NCBI RefSeq assembly: GCF_009755605.1
Contig: NZ_WPNZ01000018.1
Coordinates: 62,001 to 126,000 of the forward strand
Direction: 5' to 3'
Source of the DNA: Streptomyces typhae
GTDB taxonomy: Bacteria; Actinomycetota; Actinomycetes; Streptomycetales; Streptomycetaceae
Length of the DNA: 64,000 nucleotides
Below are positions 33,547-44,500 of the stretch, in pieces (positions within the stretch are counted from its first letter, which is position 1; the number at the start of each line of letters is the position of its first letter). The notes under the pieces are model-generated. The model was not told the DNA's origin, ran no database searches, and saw only the letters and a list, made by a program, of their open reading frames with translations. Made by a program: the position numbers and the translations under genes.

Positions 33547-34350
33547 TCAGACCTCGCTGTCCTGGGTCTCGCCCCGGGTCCAGTAGGCCGTGAGGTGGGT
33601 GTCGGCGCGTGCGACGCCGCGGTCGTGCACGAAGTGGCGGCGCAGGCCGCGTGCGGTGTCCCGTTCGGCGGCGCCCCAGATGCGGCCGCGTCCGGTCGGC
33701 AGGTCCAGGTCGAGGGCGTGCTCGCGCAGCAGGTCCCCGGCGGGTCTGCCGTCGCGGTGCAGCCAGCGCACGCGGGCGTCGGCGCGGGTGGGGAGGTCCT
33801 GTTCCTCGTCGCGGTCGGCCACCTCGACGAGGACGTCCGTGCGGTGGCCCGGGGGCAGTTCCTCCAGCAGGACGCCGATCGCGGGGAGCGCGGTCTCGTC
33901 GCCGAGCAGCACGGTCCACCCGGGTCCCGGCGCCAGCGGGTAGGCGGGGCTCGGGCCGAACCAGATGGCCTCGTCGCCCGGTTGCACGCGCTGCGCCCAG
34001 CCGGAGGCGAGCTGGTCGGCGCCGTGCAGGACGAAGTCCATGTCCACCTCGCCGCGTTCGGGGCGGTGCCGGCGGATGGTGTAGCGGCGCAGCCGCGGAC
34101 GGGCCGTGGACAGCAGCCGTTTGGCGCTCTCGGTGGTGAAAGGACGGGGCAGCTCGACGTCCGGGTCGTAGAAGTACATCGCCACGTGCTGATCGGTGCC
34201 GTTGCTCAGGAACCCGGTCAACTCCTCGTCGCCGAAGGTGATTCGAGCCATACGAGGTGTGACACGACACACCTCGCGCACCCGTGTCACATGAAGACTG
34301 CCTGGTCGGCGGCTTGCGTTGTGCTGCTCTTCGCCCGACACGCCACTCAT
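33547..34350 (-). CDS. Siderophore-interacting FAD-dependent ferric reductase (SIP)
   Basis: A 267-residue cytosolic flavoprotein. FAD_binding_9 domain: RMARITFGDEELTGFLSNGT, then the flavin motif RLRRYTIRRHRP and VLHGADQLASGWAQRVQPGD. The SIP C-terminal domain (WTVLLGDETALPAIGVLLEE; RIWGAAERDTARGLRRHFV) would bind NAD(P)H or F420-type reductants. SIPs reduce ferric siderophores after uptake to release Fe(II). A longer start at 34476 is open, but ATG 34350 fits the family. It leads the minus-strand transport operon and is controlled by the adjacent iron box. Confidence 0.92.
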   Translation of the reverse strand: MSGVSGEEQHNASRRPGSLHVTRVREVCRVTPRMARITFGDEELTGFLSNGTDQHVAMYFYDPDVELPRPFTTESAKRLLSTARPRLRRYTIRRHRPERGEVDMDFVLHGADQLASGWAQRVQPGDEAIWFGPSPAYPLAPGPGWTVLLGDETALPAIGVLLEELPPGHRTDVLVEVADRDEEQDLPTRADARVRWLHRDGRPAGDLLREHALDLDLPTGRGRIWGAAERDTARGLRRHFVHDRGVARADTHLTAYWTRGETQDSEV

Positions 34351-34415
34351 TCCTCGAAAACCCCTCACAGCGAACTTCCCGACCGATGCCCTAGATCTTG
34401 CTCGGAAGGAGTAAC

Positions 34416-34434
34416 TTAGGCAAGCCTTACCTTT
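34416..34434. promoter_or_regulatory. Iron box (DmdR/IdeR-like operator)
   Basis: TTAGGCAAGCCTTACCTTT matches 14 of 19 positions of the DtxR/IdeR/DmdR consensus (TTAGGTTAGGCTAACCTAA). It lies in the 144-base divergent promoter between the SIP-ABC operon and the binding-protein gene, 66 and 61 bases from their starts, and should repress both when iron is plentiful. Confidence 0.85.
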
Positions 34435-34494
34435 CCCGGCCTGGTCACAGGCGTGGGACGAGCAAACCGCAAGCACGACGGAGGAGTTCGAGAA

Positions 34495-35496
34495 ATGCCC
34501 CGTTCACGCATCATGTCCACATCCCTGGACCGGAGACGGATCCTGGGAGGACTCACTGGCACAGCGGCGCTCCTGGGGCTGTCCGCATGCGGCGTGAGCG
34601 AGTCGTCGGACAGCAACAAGGGCGACAAGAGTGACAAGAAGGGTGAGGGAGCGGGCGACGGCGGCGCGCGCAGCGTCAAGACCGACGACGGCACCGTCGA
34701 GGTGCCCCGGAAGGCCGAGCGCGTCGTCGTCACGGACAACTACGCGGCGCTGATGCTCCTGGAGCTCGGCCTCGTGCCCGTGGGTGTGCCCGACGGCACC
34801 GCCGTGCAGACGCTGATGCCCGAGAAGGACTACGCGCGCCTGAAGGACGTCAAGACCGTCGGGGCCGCCGGTACGCCCAACTCCCAGGCGATAGCCACCC
34901 TCAAGCCGGACCTGATCATCGATCAGTTCTACCGGGCCAAGACCAAGCCGCTGGGCGACATCGCGCCCGTCGCCTTCTTCGACTGGGGGACCAGCGGCGC
35001 GCTCTGGCACGAGCAGGTCGCGAAGGTCGCCCGTGCCGTCGGCCGCGAGGACGAACTCACCGGGCTCAAGAAGAGGTACGAGACCCGTCTCAAGGAGGTC
35101 AGGACCAAGTACCGCAAGCAGATCGCGACGTCCACCTGGGCACCCCTCAGCGGCGGCCCGAGCGGCAAGTTCTTCCTCGGCACCCCGCTGGTGACGGTGA
35201 TGCGCGAGGTAGGCCTGAAGATCGGCGCGGGCCTCCCCGATGACGAGGCCGGGTTCGTGACCCGCAGCTACGAGGAGATCGACGTCCTGGACGACTGCAC
35301 CGCGCTCATCTACCCCGTGCAGTTCGACGGGAAGCCCACGCCCACCACCAAGCAGCTGCTCGACCAGAAGCTGTGGAAGAAGGTCCCCGCGGTGAAGGCG
35401 GGCCGGGCGTTCACCTCCAAGCACTTCCTGATGCCCAACTACACCTTCGCCCTCGGTGCCGTGGACGAGATCGAAGGCATGCTCCAGAAGCTGTGA
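34495..35496 (+). CDS. Ferric-siderophore-binding lipoprotein (Tat-exported)
   Basis: A 333-residue substrate-binding protein. A twin-arginine signal (DRRRILGG) joins a lipobox LSAC (Cys32). After a charged linker (SDSNKGDKSDKKGEGAG) comes a FecB/PeripBP_2 fold: RVVVTDNYAALMLLELGLVP, IATLKPDLIIDQFY, FALGAVDEIEGML. The start was chosen for the GGAGG site before ATG 34495. It would deliver a ferric siderophore to a membrane permease, although no FecCD permease is in the window. It sits divergently from the SIP/ABC operon across an iron box, and a strong hairpin separates it from the NRPS gene. Confidence 0.92.
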   Translation: MPRSRIMSTSLDRRRILGGLTGTAALLGLSACGVSESSDSNKGDKSDKKGEGAGDGGARSVKTDDGTVEVPRKAERVVVTDNYAALMLLELGLVPVGVPDGTAVQTLMPEKDYARLKDVKTVGAAGTPNSQAIATLKPDLIIDQFYRAKTKPLGDIAPVAFFDWGTSGALWHEQVAKVARAVGREDELTGLKKRYETRLKEVRTKYRKQIATSTWAPLSGGPSGKFFLGTPLVTVMREVGLKIGAGLPDDEAGFVTRSYEEIDVLDDCTALIYPVQFDGKPTPTTKQLLDQKLWKKVPAVKAGRAFTSKHFLMPNYTFALGAVDEIEGMLQKL

Positions 35497-35541
35497 CAGC
35501 GCCGGTGGGCGCACGCCGTGTGCGCCCGCCGTCCGCCGTCC

Positions 35542-35575
35542 GGGCGGCCGTACGGGGACTTCCGTACGGCCGCCC
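35542..35575. terminator. Bidirectional hairpin between binding protein and NRPS genes
   Basis: A perfect 14 bp stem GGGCGGCCGTACGG (35542-35555) / CCGTACGGCCGCCC (35562-35575) with a 6-base loop lies between the convergent stops at 35496 and 35589. Confidence 0.9.
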
Positions 35576-35588
35576 TTCGCCGTGCCGC

Positions 35589-38500
35589 TCAGCTTCCGGC
35601 CGCCGCGGTCCGCGCGCCCGGTGCGGGCTCGTCCCCGGCGTGCCCGATCTCGCGGGCGAGCGCCGCCGGCGTCCGCAGCAGGAAGACCTGCCGCGGGGAG
35701 AGCCGCCAGCCGTCGGCGCGCAGCGCGGCCACCAGTTGGACCGAGACGATGCTGTCCCCGCCGAGGGCGAAGAAGTCGTCGTCGGCCCCGACCGCGGGCA
35801 GGCCGAGGGCCCGCGCCATCGCGGCGCACAGCAGCTCCTCCCGCTCGTCCTCCGGCTCGCGGCCGAGCACCGCACCGCCGAAGTCCGGCGCCGGGAGCCG
35901 GTCGCGGTCCAGCTTGGCGTTGGCGGTCACCGGCAGCGCGTCGAGGACCACGAAGGCCGCGGGCACCAGATGGTCCGGCAGCTCACGGGCCACGCCCGCG
36001 CGCAGCTCCCGGGCGTCGAGGTCCGCTCCGGGGCGCGGCACCGCGTACCCGACGAGGCGGCGCACTCCCCCGTCCTCGCGGGCGACCACCACGGCCTGGG
36101 CGACGTCCGGACGGCGGGACACCACCGACTCGATCTCGCCCAGCTCCACCCGGAAACCGCGGATCTTGACCTGGTCGTCGGCGCGGCCCAGGTACTCCAC
36201 CGCCCCGCCGGGCGTCCAGCGGGCGAGGTCGCCGGTGCGGTAGAGCCTGCCCCCGGAGCCGAACGGGTCGGCGACGAAGCGCTCCGCGGTCAGTCCGGGC
36301 CGCCCGAGGTAGCCGCGGGCGAGTCCCGCTCCCGCCACGTACAGCTCCCCCGGCACGCCCGGCGGCACCAGCCTGAGGCCCGCGTCCAGGAGGTGCACCC
36401 GGGCGCCGTCGACGGGGTGTCCGACGACCTGCTTCTCGCTGTCCCGCACCCGGGCGACCATGGCGTCGACGGTGCACTCGGTGGGGCCGTACAGGTTGAC
36501 CGCCTCGGTGCCGGCCAGGCGCTTGAGCCGTGCCCACTGGGCGTCCGGGACGGCCTCGCCGCCGACGCCGAGCAGGGGCAGGGGGCAGCGGTCCCCGTCC
36601 ATGAGCCCGGCCTGCTCCAGGAGCGCGAGCGTCGAGGGGGCGACCTCGACGAAGTCCACGGCGTGCGAGCGGAGGTAGTCGTGCAGGGCCACGGGGTCGC
36701 GCAGGGCGTCCTCGTCGAGCACGTGCACGCAGTGGCCGTGGTACAGCCACAACTGCGGCTGCCAGGAGGCGTCGAAGGAGAACGACCAGGCGTGCGCCAC
36801 GTGCAGCCGCCGCCGTCCGGTCCGTTCCACCACCGGCTCGTACAGGGCCCCGCGGTGGCTGTGGAACAGGTTGACGAGACCGCGGTGGGCGACGACCACG
36901 CCCTTGGGTGTGCCCGTGGAACCGGAGGTGTAGATGACGTACGCCGGGTGGTCGGGCCGCAGCGGGCGTACACGGTCGGTGTCGTCCGGCAGGACGGGCG
37001 GGCGGGCGGCGAGCGCGTCGGCCACCGCCGGGTCGTCCAGGGCCACGCACTCCACCGCCGTCCTCTGCTGCTCCTCCTGCGGTGCGCTGCGCTTGCGCAG
37101 GTCCTCCGTGGTGAGCAGCAGCCGTGGCGCCGTGTCACCGAGCATGAAGGCGATGCGCTCCGCCGGATAGTCGGGGTCGAGCGGCAGATAGGCCGCGCCC
37201 GCGAGGTGCACGGCGTGCAGGGCGACCAGCATCTCCTCGGTGCGCGGCAGCAGCAGCGCCACCACGTCCTCGGGGCCGATGCCGCGCGCGATGAGTTCGT
37301 GGGCCAGGCGGGCCGACCGCTCGCCGAGCTCCGCGAAGGTCAGCTGTGTGGCGCCGTGGACGACGGCGGGGGCGTGCGGGTCGGCGGCGATCCGGGCGGC
37401 GAGGAGGCCGGGCAGGGTCTCCCCCGCCGAACCCGCTGAACCCGCCGAACCCGCCGAACCCGCCGGAACGGCCGAAGCCGCCGGAACGGCCGCAACCACG
37501 TCCTCGCGCCCGCGCCCACCGGCCCCGCGCCTTCCGGCTTCGCGCCCGCTCCAGTGGCCGAGGACCCGCTCCCGCTCGCCCGCGTCGAGGGCGTCGATGC
37601 GGTGCACCGGGCCGTCGGGGCGCGCGCCGAGTTCCCGCAGCAGATGCAGGTAGCGCCGCATGAGGGCCTCGGCTTCGGCCTCCGTGAAGAGGTCGGGGCG
37701 GTATTCGAGGGTGAGACCCCGGCCGGGCACCACGGCGAGGGTCAGCGGATAGTGCGTGGCGTCGGCGCTGCGCCCGCCGGTGACGGTGAGTCCGCCGGAG
37801 CGCTCCGCGCGGCGCAGTCCGTCGGCGTCGACGGGATAGTTCTCGAACACCAGGAGCGTGTCGAAGAGCGCGCCGACCCCGGCGATGCGCTGGACCTCGG
37901 CGAGGGCGAGGTGCTGGTGCGCGGTGAGGCGCGACTGGTTCTCCTGGAGCCGGGCGAGGGCGGCGCGCACGCTGCCCGGCGCGCGCAGGTCGACGCGGAC
38001 CGGGAGCGTGTTGATGAACAGGCCGGTCATGGCCTCCACGCCCTCCAGTTCGGAGGGGCGTCCGGAGACGGTGGCGCCGAACAGGACGTCGTCGCGGCCG
38101 GTGTGCCGGGCGAGCAGCAGCCCCCAGGCGAACTGCACCACCGTGTTCACGGTGACGTCGGCGTCCCGGGCCAGGGCGGTGAGCAGGTCGTGCAGGGCGC
38201 CGTCCGCCTCGTGCCGGACGTGGCGGGTGAGGACGGGGGTGCGGGTCGGGTCGGCCGGGGTCAGGAGGGTCGGGGTGTCCACGCCGTCGAGGGCGGACCG
38301 CCACGCGTCGACGGCCGCCGCGGAGTCCTGTTCGCCGAGCCACCGCAGGTGGTCGCGGAACGGCCGCCGGGTGGGCGGTGGTGTCCCGGTGCCGGCGCGG
38401 GCCCCGTACAGCTGGAAGAACTCCTGCATGAGCACCGGCACCGACCAGCCGTCGAGGACCGCGTGGTGGTTGGTGACGACCAGCGCGTACTCCTCGTCGG

Positions 38501-41500
38501 CGAGGCGCACCAGGCGCATCCGCAGCAGCGGGGGCGCGGTCAGGTCGAAGGGCCGGGCCCGGTCGTCGTCGGCCAGGTCCCGCAGGGCGGCCTGCCGCTC
38601 CGCGCGCGGCAGGGCGCGCAGGTCGCTCTCCTGCCACCGCGGCGCCACCTCGGCGAGGACGGCCTGCACGGCCGTCCGGTCGGCGGTGGTGAGGAACGCG
38701 GTGCGCAGGTTGGCGTTGCGGGCGAGGAGGTCGGCGCCCGCGTCCCGCATCGCCGCCGCGTCGACGGCGCCCGTGAGATCCAGGGTGAGCTGCATGGTGT
38801 AGACGTCGAGCTCGTCGTCGGCGAGCTGGGTGAGGAAGTGGAAGCCCTCCTGGAGCGGGGCGAGCGGCCAGACGTCGGTGAGGTCGGGCAGCCTGCGCTG
38901 CATGTCGTCCACCGCGTCCTGGCCGAGGCGGACCAGCGGGAAGTCGGACGGTGTGCGGGTGGGCGGGGTGCGGTCGGCGGCCAGTTCCGCGAGGGCGGCG
39001 CACCACAGGTCGAGCAGCCGGTGCGCGTCGTGCTCCGCGAGCACCCCGGTGGCGTACGACCAGCGGGTCGCGAGCGCCGGTCCCTCGGGCCCGTCCACGG
39101 TGGAGGCGATGATCTCCAGGGGGAAGAGCACGGGCAGCGGATTGCGGGCCGGGCGCAGCGGCGGCAGCGTCTCGGGGGCCGGAGTCCACGCGCCGTCGCC
39201 CTCCTGCGTACCGCTCGCACCGGTGAAACGGCCGAGGTAGTTGAAGACCGCTTCGGGGGTACGGGCCGGGCCCGCGAGGTCGGTGAACCGGTGCAGCAGG
39301 CCGTGTCCGATGCCGTTGTCCGGGCCCTGGCGCAGGTGTTCCTTGACGGCGATGAGCGCCGCGCGGGCCGCGCTGCCCCCGGCGGGCGGTGTGCCGGGGT
39401 CGAGGACCACCGGGTACCAGCTCGTGAACCAGCCGACGGTGGTGGACAGTTCGGCGCCGGGGACCACGCTCTCCTCCCGTCCGTGGCCCTCGGCGGCGAT
39501 GACGTCGGGGCCGAAGGCGTGCTCCCCGCGCTCCGCGCGCCAGCGGCCGAAGGCCAGGGCGGCGGCGGCGAGGAGCACGTCGTGCACCGTGCCGTGCACG
39601 GCCGCGGGCACGTCGGTGAGCAGGGCGTGGGTGGTGTCGGATGGGAGCGTGCGCTCCAGGTGCGCGACCGTCTCCTGGGTGTCGAGGGCCGGGTCGAGGG
39701 GCCTGCGGCCGAGGGCGGGCGCCGGGGCCTCGTCGCGGGCCCGCCACACGGCCGCCTCGGCCTGGCGGCCGGGCTCCCGGGCGGCGTCGGCGAGGCCGAG
39801 CGCCCACTGCCGGAACGAGGTCGAGGGGTGCGCCGCGGGTGGGTCGGTGCCGTCGAGCACGGCCCGGTGGGCGGCGGTCAGGTCGGCGGTGAGGATGCGC
39901 CAGGAGACGCCGTCGACGACGAGGTGATGGATGATCAGGAGGAGGCGTCCGGGCTCGTCGGGGCCGAGGTCGCACCACACGGCCCGCACCATCCGGCCCC
40001 GCTCCGGGTCGAGTTCGTCGACGGCGCGGCTCGCGTGGCCCGCGATCGCCGTGGCCCGGTCGGCCGGGTCGACCCCCGTGAGGTCGGCGTGCAGCAGGGC
40101 GTCGGCGCCGTGTCCGGCGGTGTACGGGGGCACGTCGAGGGCCTGCTGTCCGTCGCCGGTGTCCACGAGCCGGGCCCGCAGCATCGGGTGGCGGTCGAAG
40201 AGGAGGTCCAGGGCGGCGGTGAGGTTCTCGCCGTCCGCCTCGGCGGGGGCGATCACGTGCAGGTACTGGTGCAGGCCCGTGAGGGGGCCGCGGTCCAGGG
40301 CCCAGCGCATGATGGGCGTCAGCGGCACCCGGCCGGTCGCGGGGACGGCGGGCAGCGCCGTGGCCTGCCCGGTGGCGCGGGCCGCGCGGGCCAGGGCGGC
40401 GGGGGTCTTGTGCTCGAAGACGTCCCGCGGGGTGAGCAGCAGGCCTGCCTTGCGGGCGCGGGCCACGAGCTGGATGGAGAGGATGCTGTCGCCGCCGAGG
40501 GCGAAGAAGCTGTCCTCGGGTCCCGCCTCGGGGACGGCGAGGAGGTCGGCGAACAGCTCGGTCAGGCGTGCCTCGCGGATGCCTTGCGGGGCGCCGCCAC
40601 TGGCGCGGGCGGCCAGGTCGGGGGCGGGCAGCGCGGCCCGGTCGAGCTTGCCGCCGGGCGTGAGCGGCAGCTGGTCGATGAGGAGCAGCGCGCCGGGGAC
40701 CATGTGGTCGGGCAGCCGCCGTGCGAGGCGCGCCGTCAGCTCGTCGGGGTCGGGCGCGGCGCCCGCGGCGGGTACCGCGTAGCCGGTCAGGAGCGGGCTG
40801 CCGCCGCGGTCGTCGCGCAGCAGCACGGCGCAGGCGGCGACCTCGGGCTGCTCGCCGAGCAGGGCCTCGATCTCGCCGAGCTCCACGCGCAGACCGCGGA
40901 GTTTGACCTGCCCGTCGGCGCGCCCGACGAAGACGAGGGCGTGGTCGCGGCGGCGCCGCACCAGGTCGCCGGTGCGGTACAGGCGCTTCCCGGGGGCGCC
41001 GAACGGGTCCGCGACGAAGCGCTCGGCGGTCAGGGCGGGCCGGTCGAGGTAGCCGCGTGCGAGCTGGTCGCCGCTGAGGTAGAGCTCGCCGGTCACACCG
41101 TCGGGCACGGGCCGCAGCCAGGCGTCGAGCACGTGCGCGCCGGTGTTCCACACGGGCCTGCCGATGGGCACGCCGGTGCTGGTGCCGGTGGGCGCGGCGG
41201 GCCAGGCCGTGACGTCGACGGTGGCCTCGGTGGGTCCGTAGAGGTTGTGCAGCGCGACACCGGGCAGGGCGCGCAGCACGGCGCCCGCGACGGCGGCCGG
41301 CAGGGCCTCGCCGCTGGCGAAGAGCAGCCGCAGGCCCGTGCAGTGGGCGGCGGCCGGTTCGGCCGCGAACGCCGCCAGCATGGACGGCACGAAGTGCGCG
41401 ACGGTGACGCCGTGCCGCGTGATCGTCGCGGCGACCCGGACGGGGTCGCGGTGCGCCCCGTCGGGCAGCACGACGAGCGGGGCGCCGGTCAGCATCGGCA

Positions 41501-44500
41501 GGAAGAACTCCCACACCGACACGTCGAACGCGGCCGGGGTCTTCTGCAAAATCCGGTCGGAGGCGTCGAGCGGGTAGGTGTCCGCCATCCACCGCAACCG
41601 GTTGACGAGCGCGCGGTGGCTGATGACCGCGCCCTTGGGCCGCCCGGTGGAGCCCGAGGTGTAGATGACGTACGCGGCGTGCTCACCGCGCAGGTCCGGG
41701 TGGACGGCGGCGGTGCGGGCGGCGGCCAGTTCGGCGCGCGTGGCGGGGTCGTCGAGGAGCAGCGGCTCCACGGTGTCCGGTACGTCGAGGGCGGCGGCGA
41801 TCGCGCGGGTGGTCACGAGCACGCGGGGCGCGCTGTCGGACAGCATGTGCGCGGTGCGTTCGGCCGGGTAGCCGGGGTCCACCGGGACGTAGGCGCCGCC
41901 CGCGCGCTGCACGGCGTGCAGGGCCACGACCAGGTCGGCCGAGCGCGGCAGCGCCACGGCGACGCGGACCTCGGGCGCGACGCCGCGCTCCCGGAGCACG
42001 GCGGCCAGCACGCCGACCCGACGGTCGAACGCGGCGTTGTCGAGCTCCAACGGGTCCGCGCCGGGGGTATGCCCCTGCCCTTCATCCCCTGCATCCCCTG
42101 CATCCTCCTCGTCAGCCACGAGGGCGAGCCCGTCCGGTGTGCGGGTGTACCGCTCGGCGAGCAGGGCGGGCAGCGTGGTGGGCGGCAGGGCGTGCTCGGC
42201 CCCGGTGCCCGCGGCGAGGACACGGGCGCGTTCGTCGGCGGTCAGGGCCTGCACGCGGTGCACGGGCACATCGGGTTCGGCCACCAGGGCGGCCAGCAGG
42301 GTGACGTAGCGGTCGGCGAGTGCCTGCGCCGTCTCGCGGTCGAACAGGCTCGTCTGGTAGATGAGCATGCCGTTGATGCCGGCGCCACCGGGGCGTTCGG
42401 CCAGGGTGAAGGCGAGGTCGAGCTTGGCGACGCCGGGGTCGGCGCTCACCGGGGTGACGTCGAGCCCCGGCAGGGTCAGTTCGTCGTCGGAGACGTTCTG
42501 GAAGACCAGCATCACCTGGAACAGCGGGTTGCGGGCCAGGGTCCGCTCGGGGGCGATGAGTTCCACGAGCTGCTCGAAGGGCAGGTCGGCGTGGTCGAAC
42601 GCGGCGAGGTCGATCTCCCGCACGCGGGCGAGCAGTTCCCGGAACGTGGGGCGCCCGCTCAGGTCGGTGCGCAGGACCAGGGTGTTCACGAAGAAGCCGA
42701 CCAGGTCGTCGAGGGCGGCGTCGGTGCGGCCCGCGACGGGCGTGCCGATCGGCAGGTCGGTGCCCGCGCCGTGCGCGGCGAGCAGCGCCGCGAGGGAGGC
42801 CTGCGCGGCCATGAAGACACTGGTGCCGGTGGTGGCCGTCAGGGCGCGCAGCGCGCGGTGCGTGCGCGGGTCGACGGCGAAGGTGACGGTGGCGCCGTCG
42901 TGGTGCTCCTCGGCGGGCCGGGCCCGGTCGTAGGGCAGGGCGAGCTCCTCGGGGGACCCGGCGAGGGCGGTGCGCCAGTACGCGGCCTGCCGTGCCGCCG
43001 GGCTCCCGGGGTCGTCGGCGTCGCCGAGGAACTCGCGCTGCCACACGGCGTAGTCGGCGTAACTGACCTCCAGCGGCGGCCAGTCGGGCTCCGTGCCGGT
43101 GGTACGGGCGAGGTAGGCGGCGCGCAGGTCCTCGGTCAGCGGCCTCATCGTCCATTCGTCGCCCGCGATGTGATGCAGCATCACGGCGAGGACGTGGTCG
43201 TGCTCGGTGCGCAGGATCCGCACCCGCAGCGGGATCTCCTCGATGATGTCGACGGCGGCGGTGACCTGCGCGTGCAGGGCCCGTTCGAGGTCGGCGTCGG
43301 CCACCGGGACGGGCTCGCCCGGGTCGGCGGCGGCACGGCCCGCGGCCTCGTCGAGGACGAGCTGGTGGGGCAGGCCGTCGGTGTCCGGGTAGACGGTGCG
43401 CAGGATGGCGTGCCGGGCCACGAGGTCGCCCACGGCCAGGCGCAGGGCCCGCACGTCGAGCGCGCCACCGAGCCGCAGCACGAAGAACAGGTTGTACGTG
43501 GCGCTCGGGCCGTCGAGCCGGTGCAGGAACCAGAGCCTGGACTGCGCGAAGGACAGCGGCAGGAGTTCGCCGGGGGCGTGCTCCCGCGGCAGCAGCGGCG
43601 CCCTGCGCTCCCCGCGCGGCAGCACGGCGGCGGCCAGCGCGGCGGGCGTGGGGTGGTCGAACACGTCGCGCAGCGCCACGTCGGTCCCGAGGGCCGAGCG
43701 GAGCCGGTTGGCGAGGCGCATGGCGAGCAGCGAGTGGCCGCCGAGCGCGAAGAAGTCGTCGTCGGCCCCGACCCGGGCCAGGCCGAGGACGTCGGCGAAG
43801 AGTTCGGCGAGCACCGCTTCGCGCGGGTCGCGCGGGGTGCGGCCGCCGCCGGCCGCGGCCGTCTGCGGTGCGGGCAGCGCTGCCCGGTCGACCTTCCCGT
43901 TGGGGGTCAGCGGCAGGGCGGGCAGGACCATCAGGACGGACGGCACCAGGTAGTCGGGGAGCCGTTCGGCCACGAAGGCGCGCAGCGCGGAGGGTTCGGG
44001 GGCCGCGGCGCCCTCGCCGGTCACGTACCCCACCAGGCGGGTGCTGCCGGTGGGGTCGGGCAGTCCGACGACGACGGCGTCACCCACCTCGGGGCAGGTG
44101 CGCAGCACGGCTTCGATCTCGCCGGGCTCCACGCGGTGGCCGCGCACCTTCAGCTGGTGGTCGACGCGGCCCCGTACCCGCAGGGTGCCGTCGGCCCGCC
44201 AGTGGACCACGTCGCCGGTGCGGTAGATCCGCTCCCCGGGGCGGCCGTAGGGGTCGGCGACGAAGCGGCTCGCGGTGAGGGCGCTCCTGCCCAGGTAGCC
44301 GCGGGCGACGCCGGTGCCGCCGATGTACAGCTCCCCTGGGGCGCCTGCGGGCACCGGGCGCAGCCACGGGTCGAGGACCCGCACGGTGGTGTTGTGCACG
44401 GCGCGCCCCACGTGGGGCGCGCCGCCCTCGGCGTGGAGTTCGCCGGCCGTGGACCAGACGGTGGTCTCCGTCGGGCCGTAGAGGTTGAAGAGTCGGGCGC

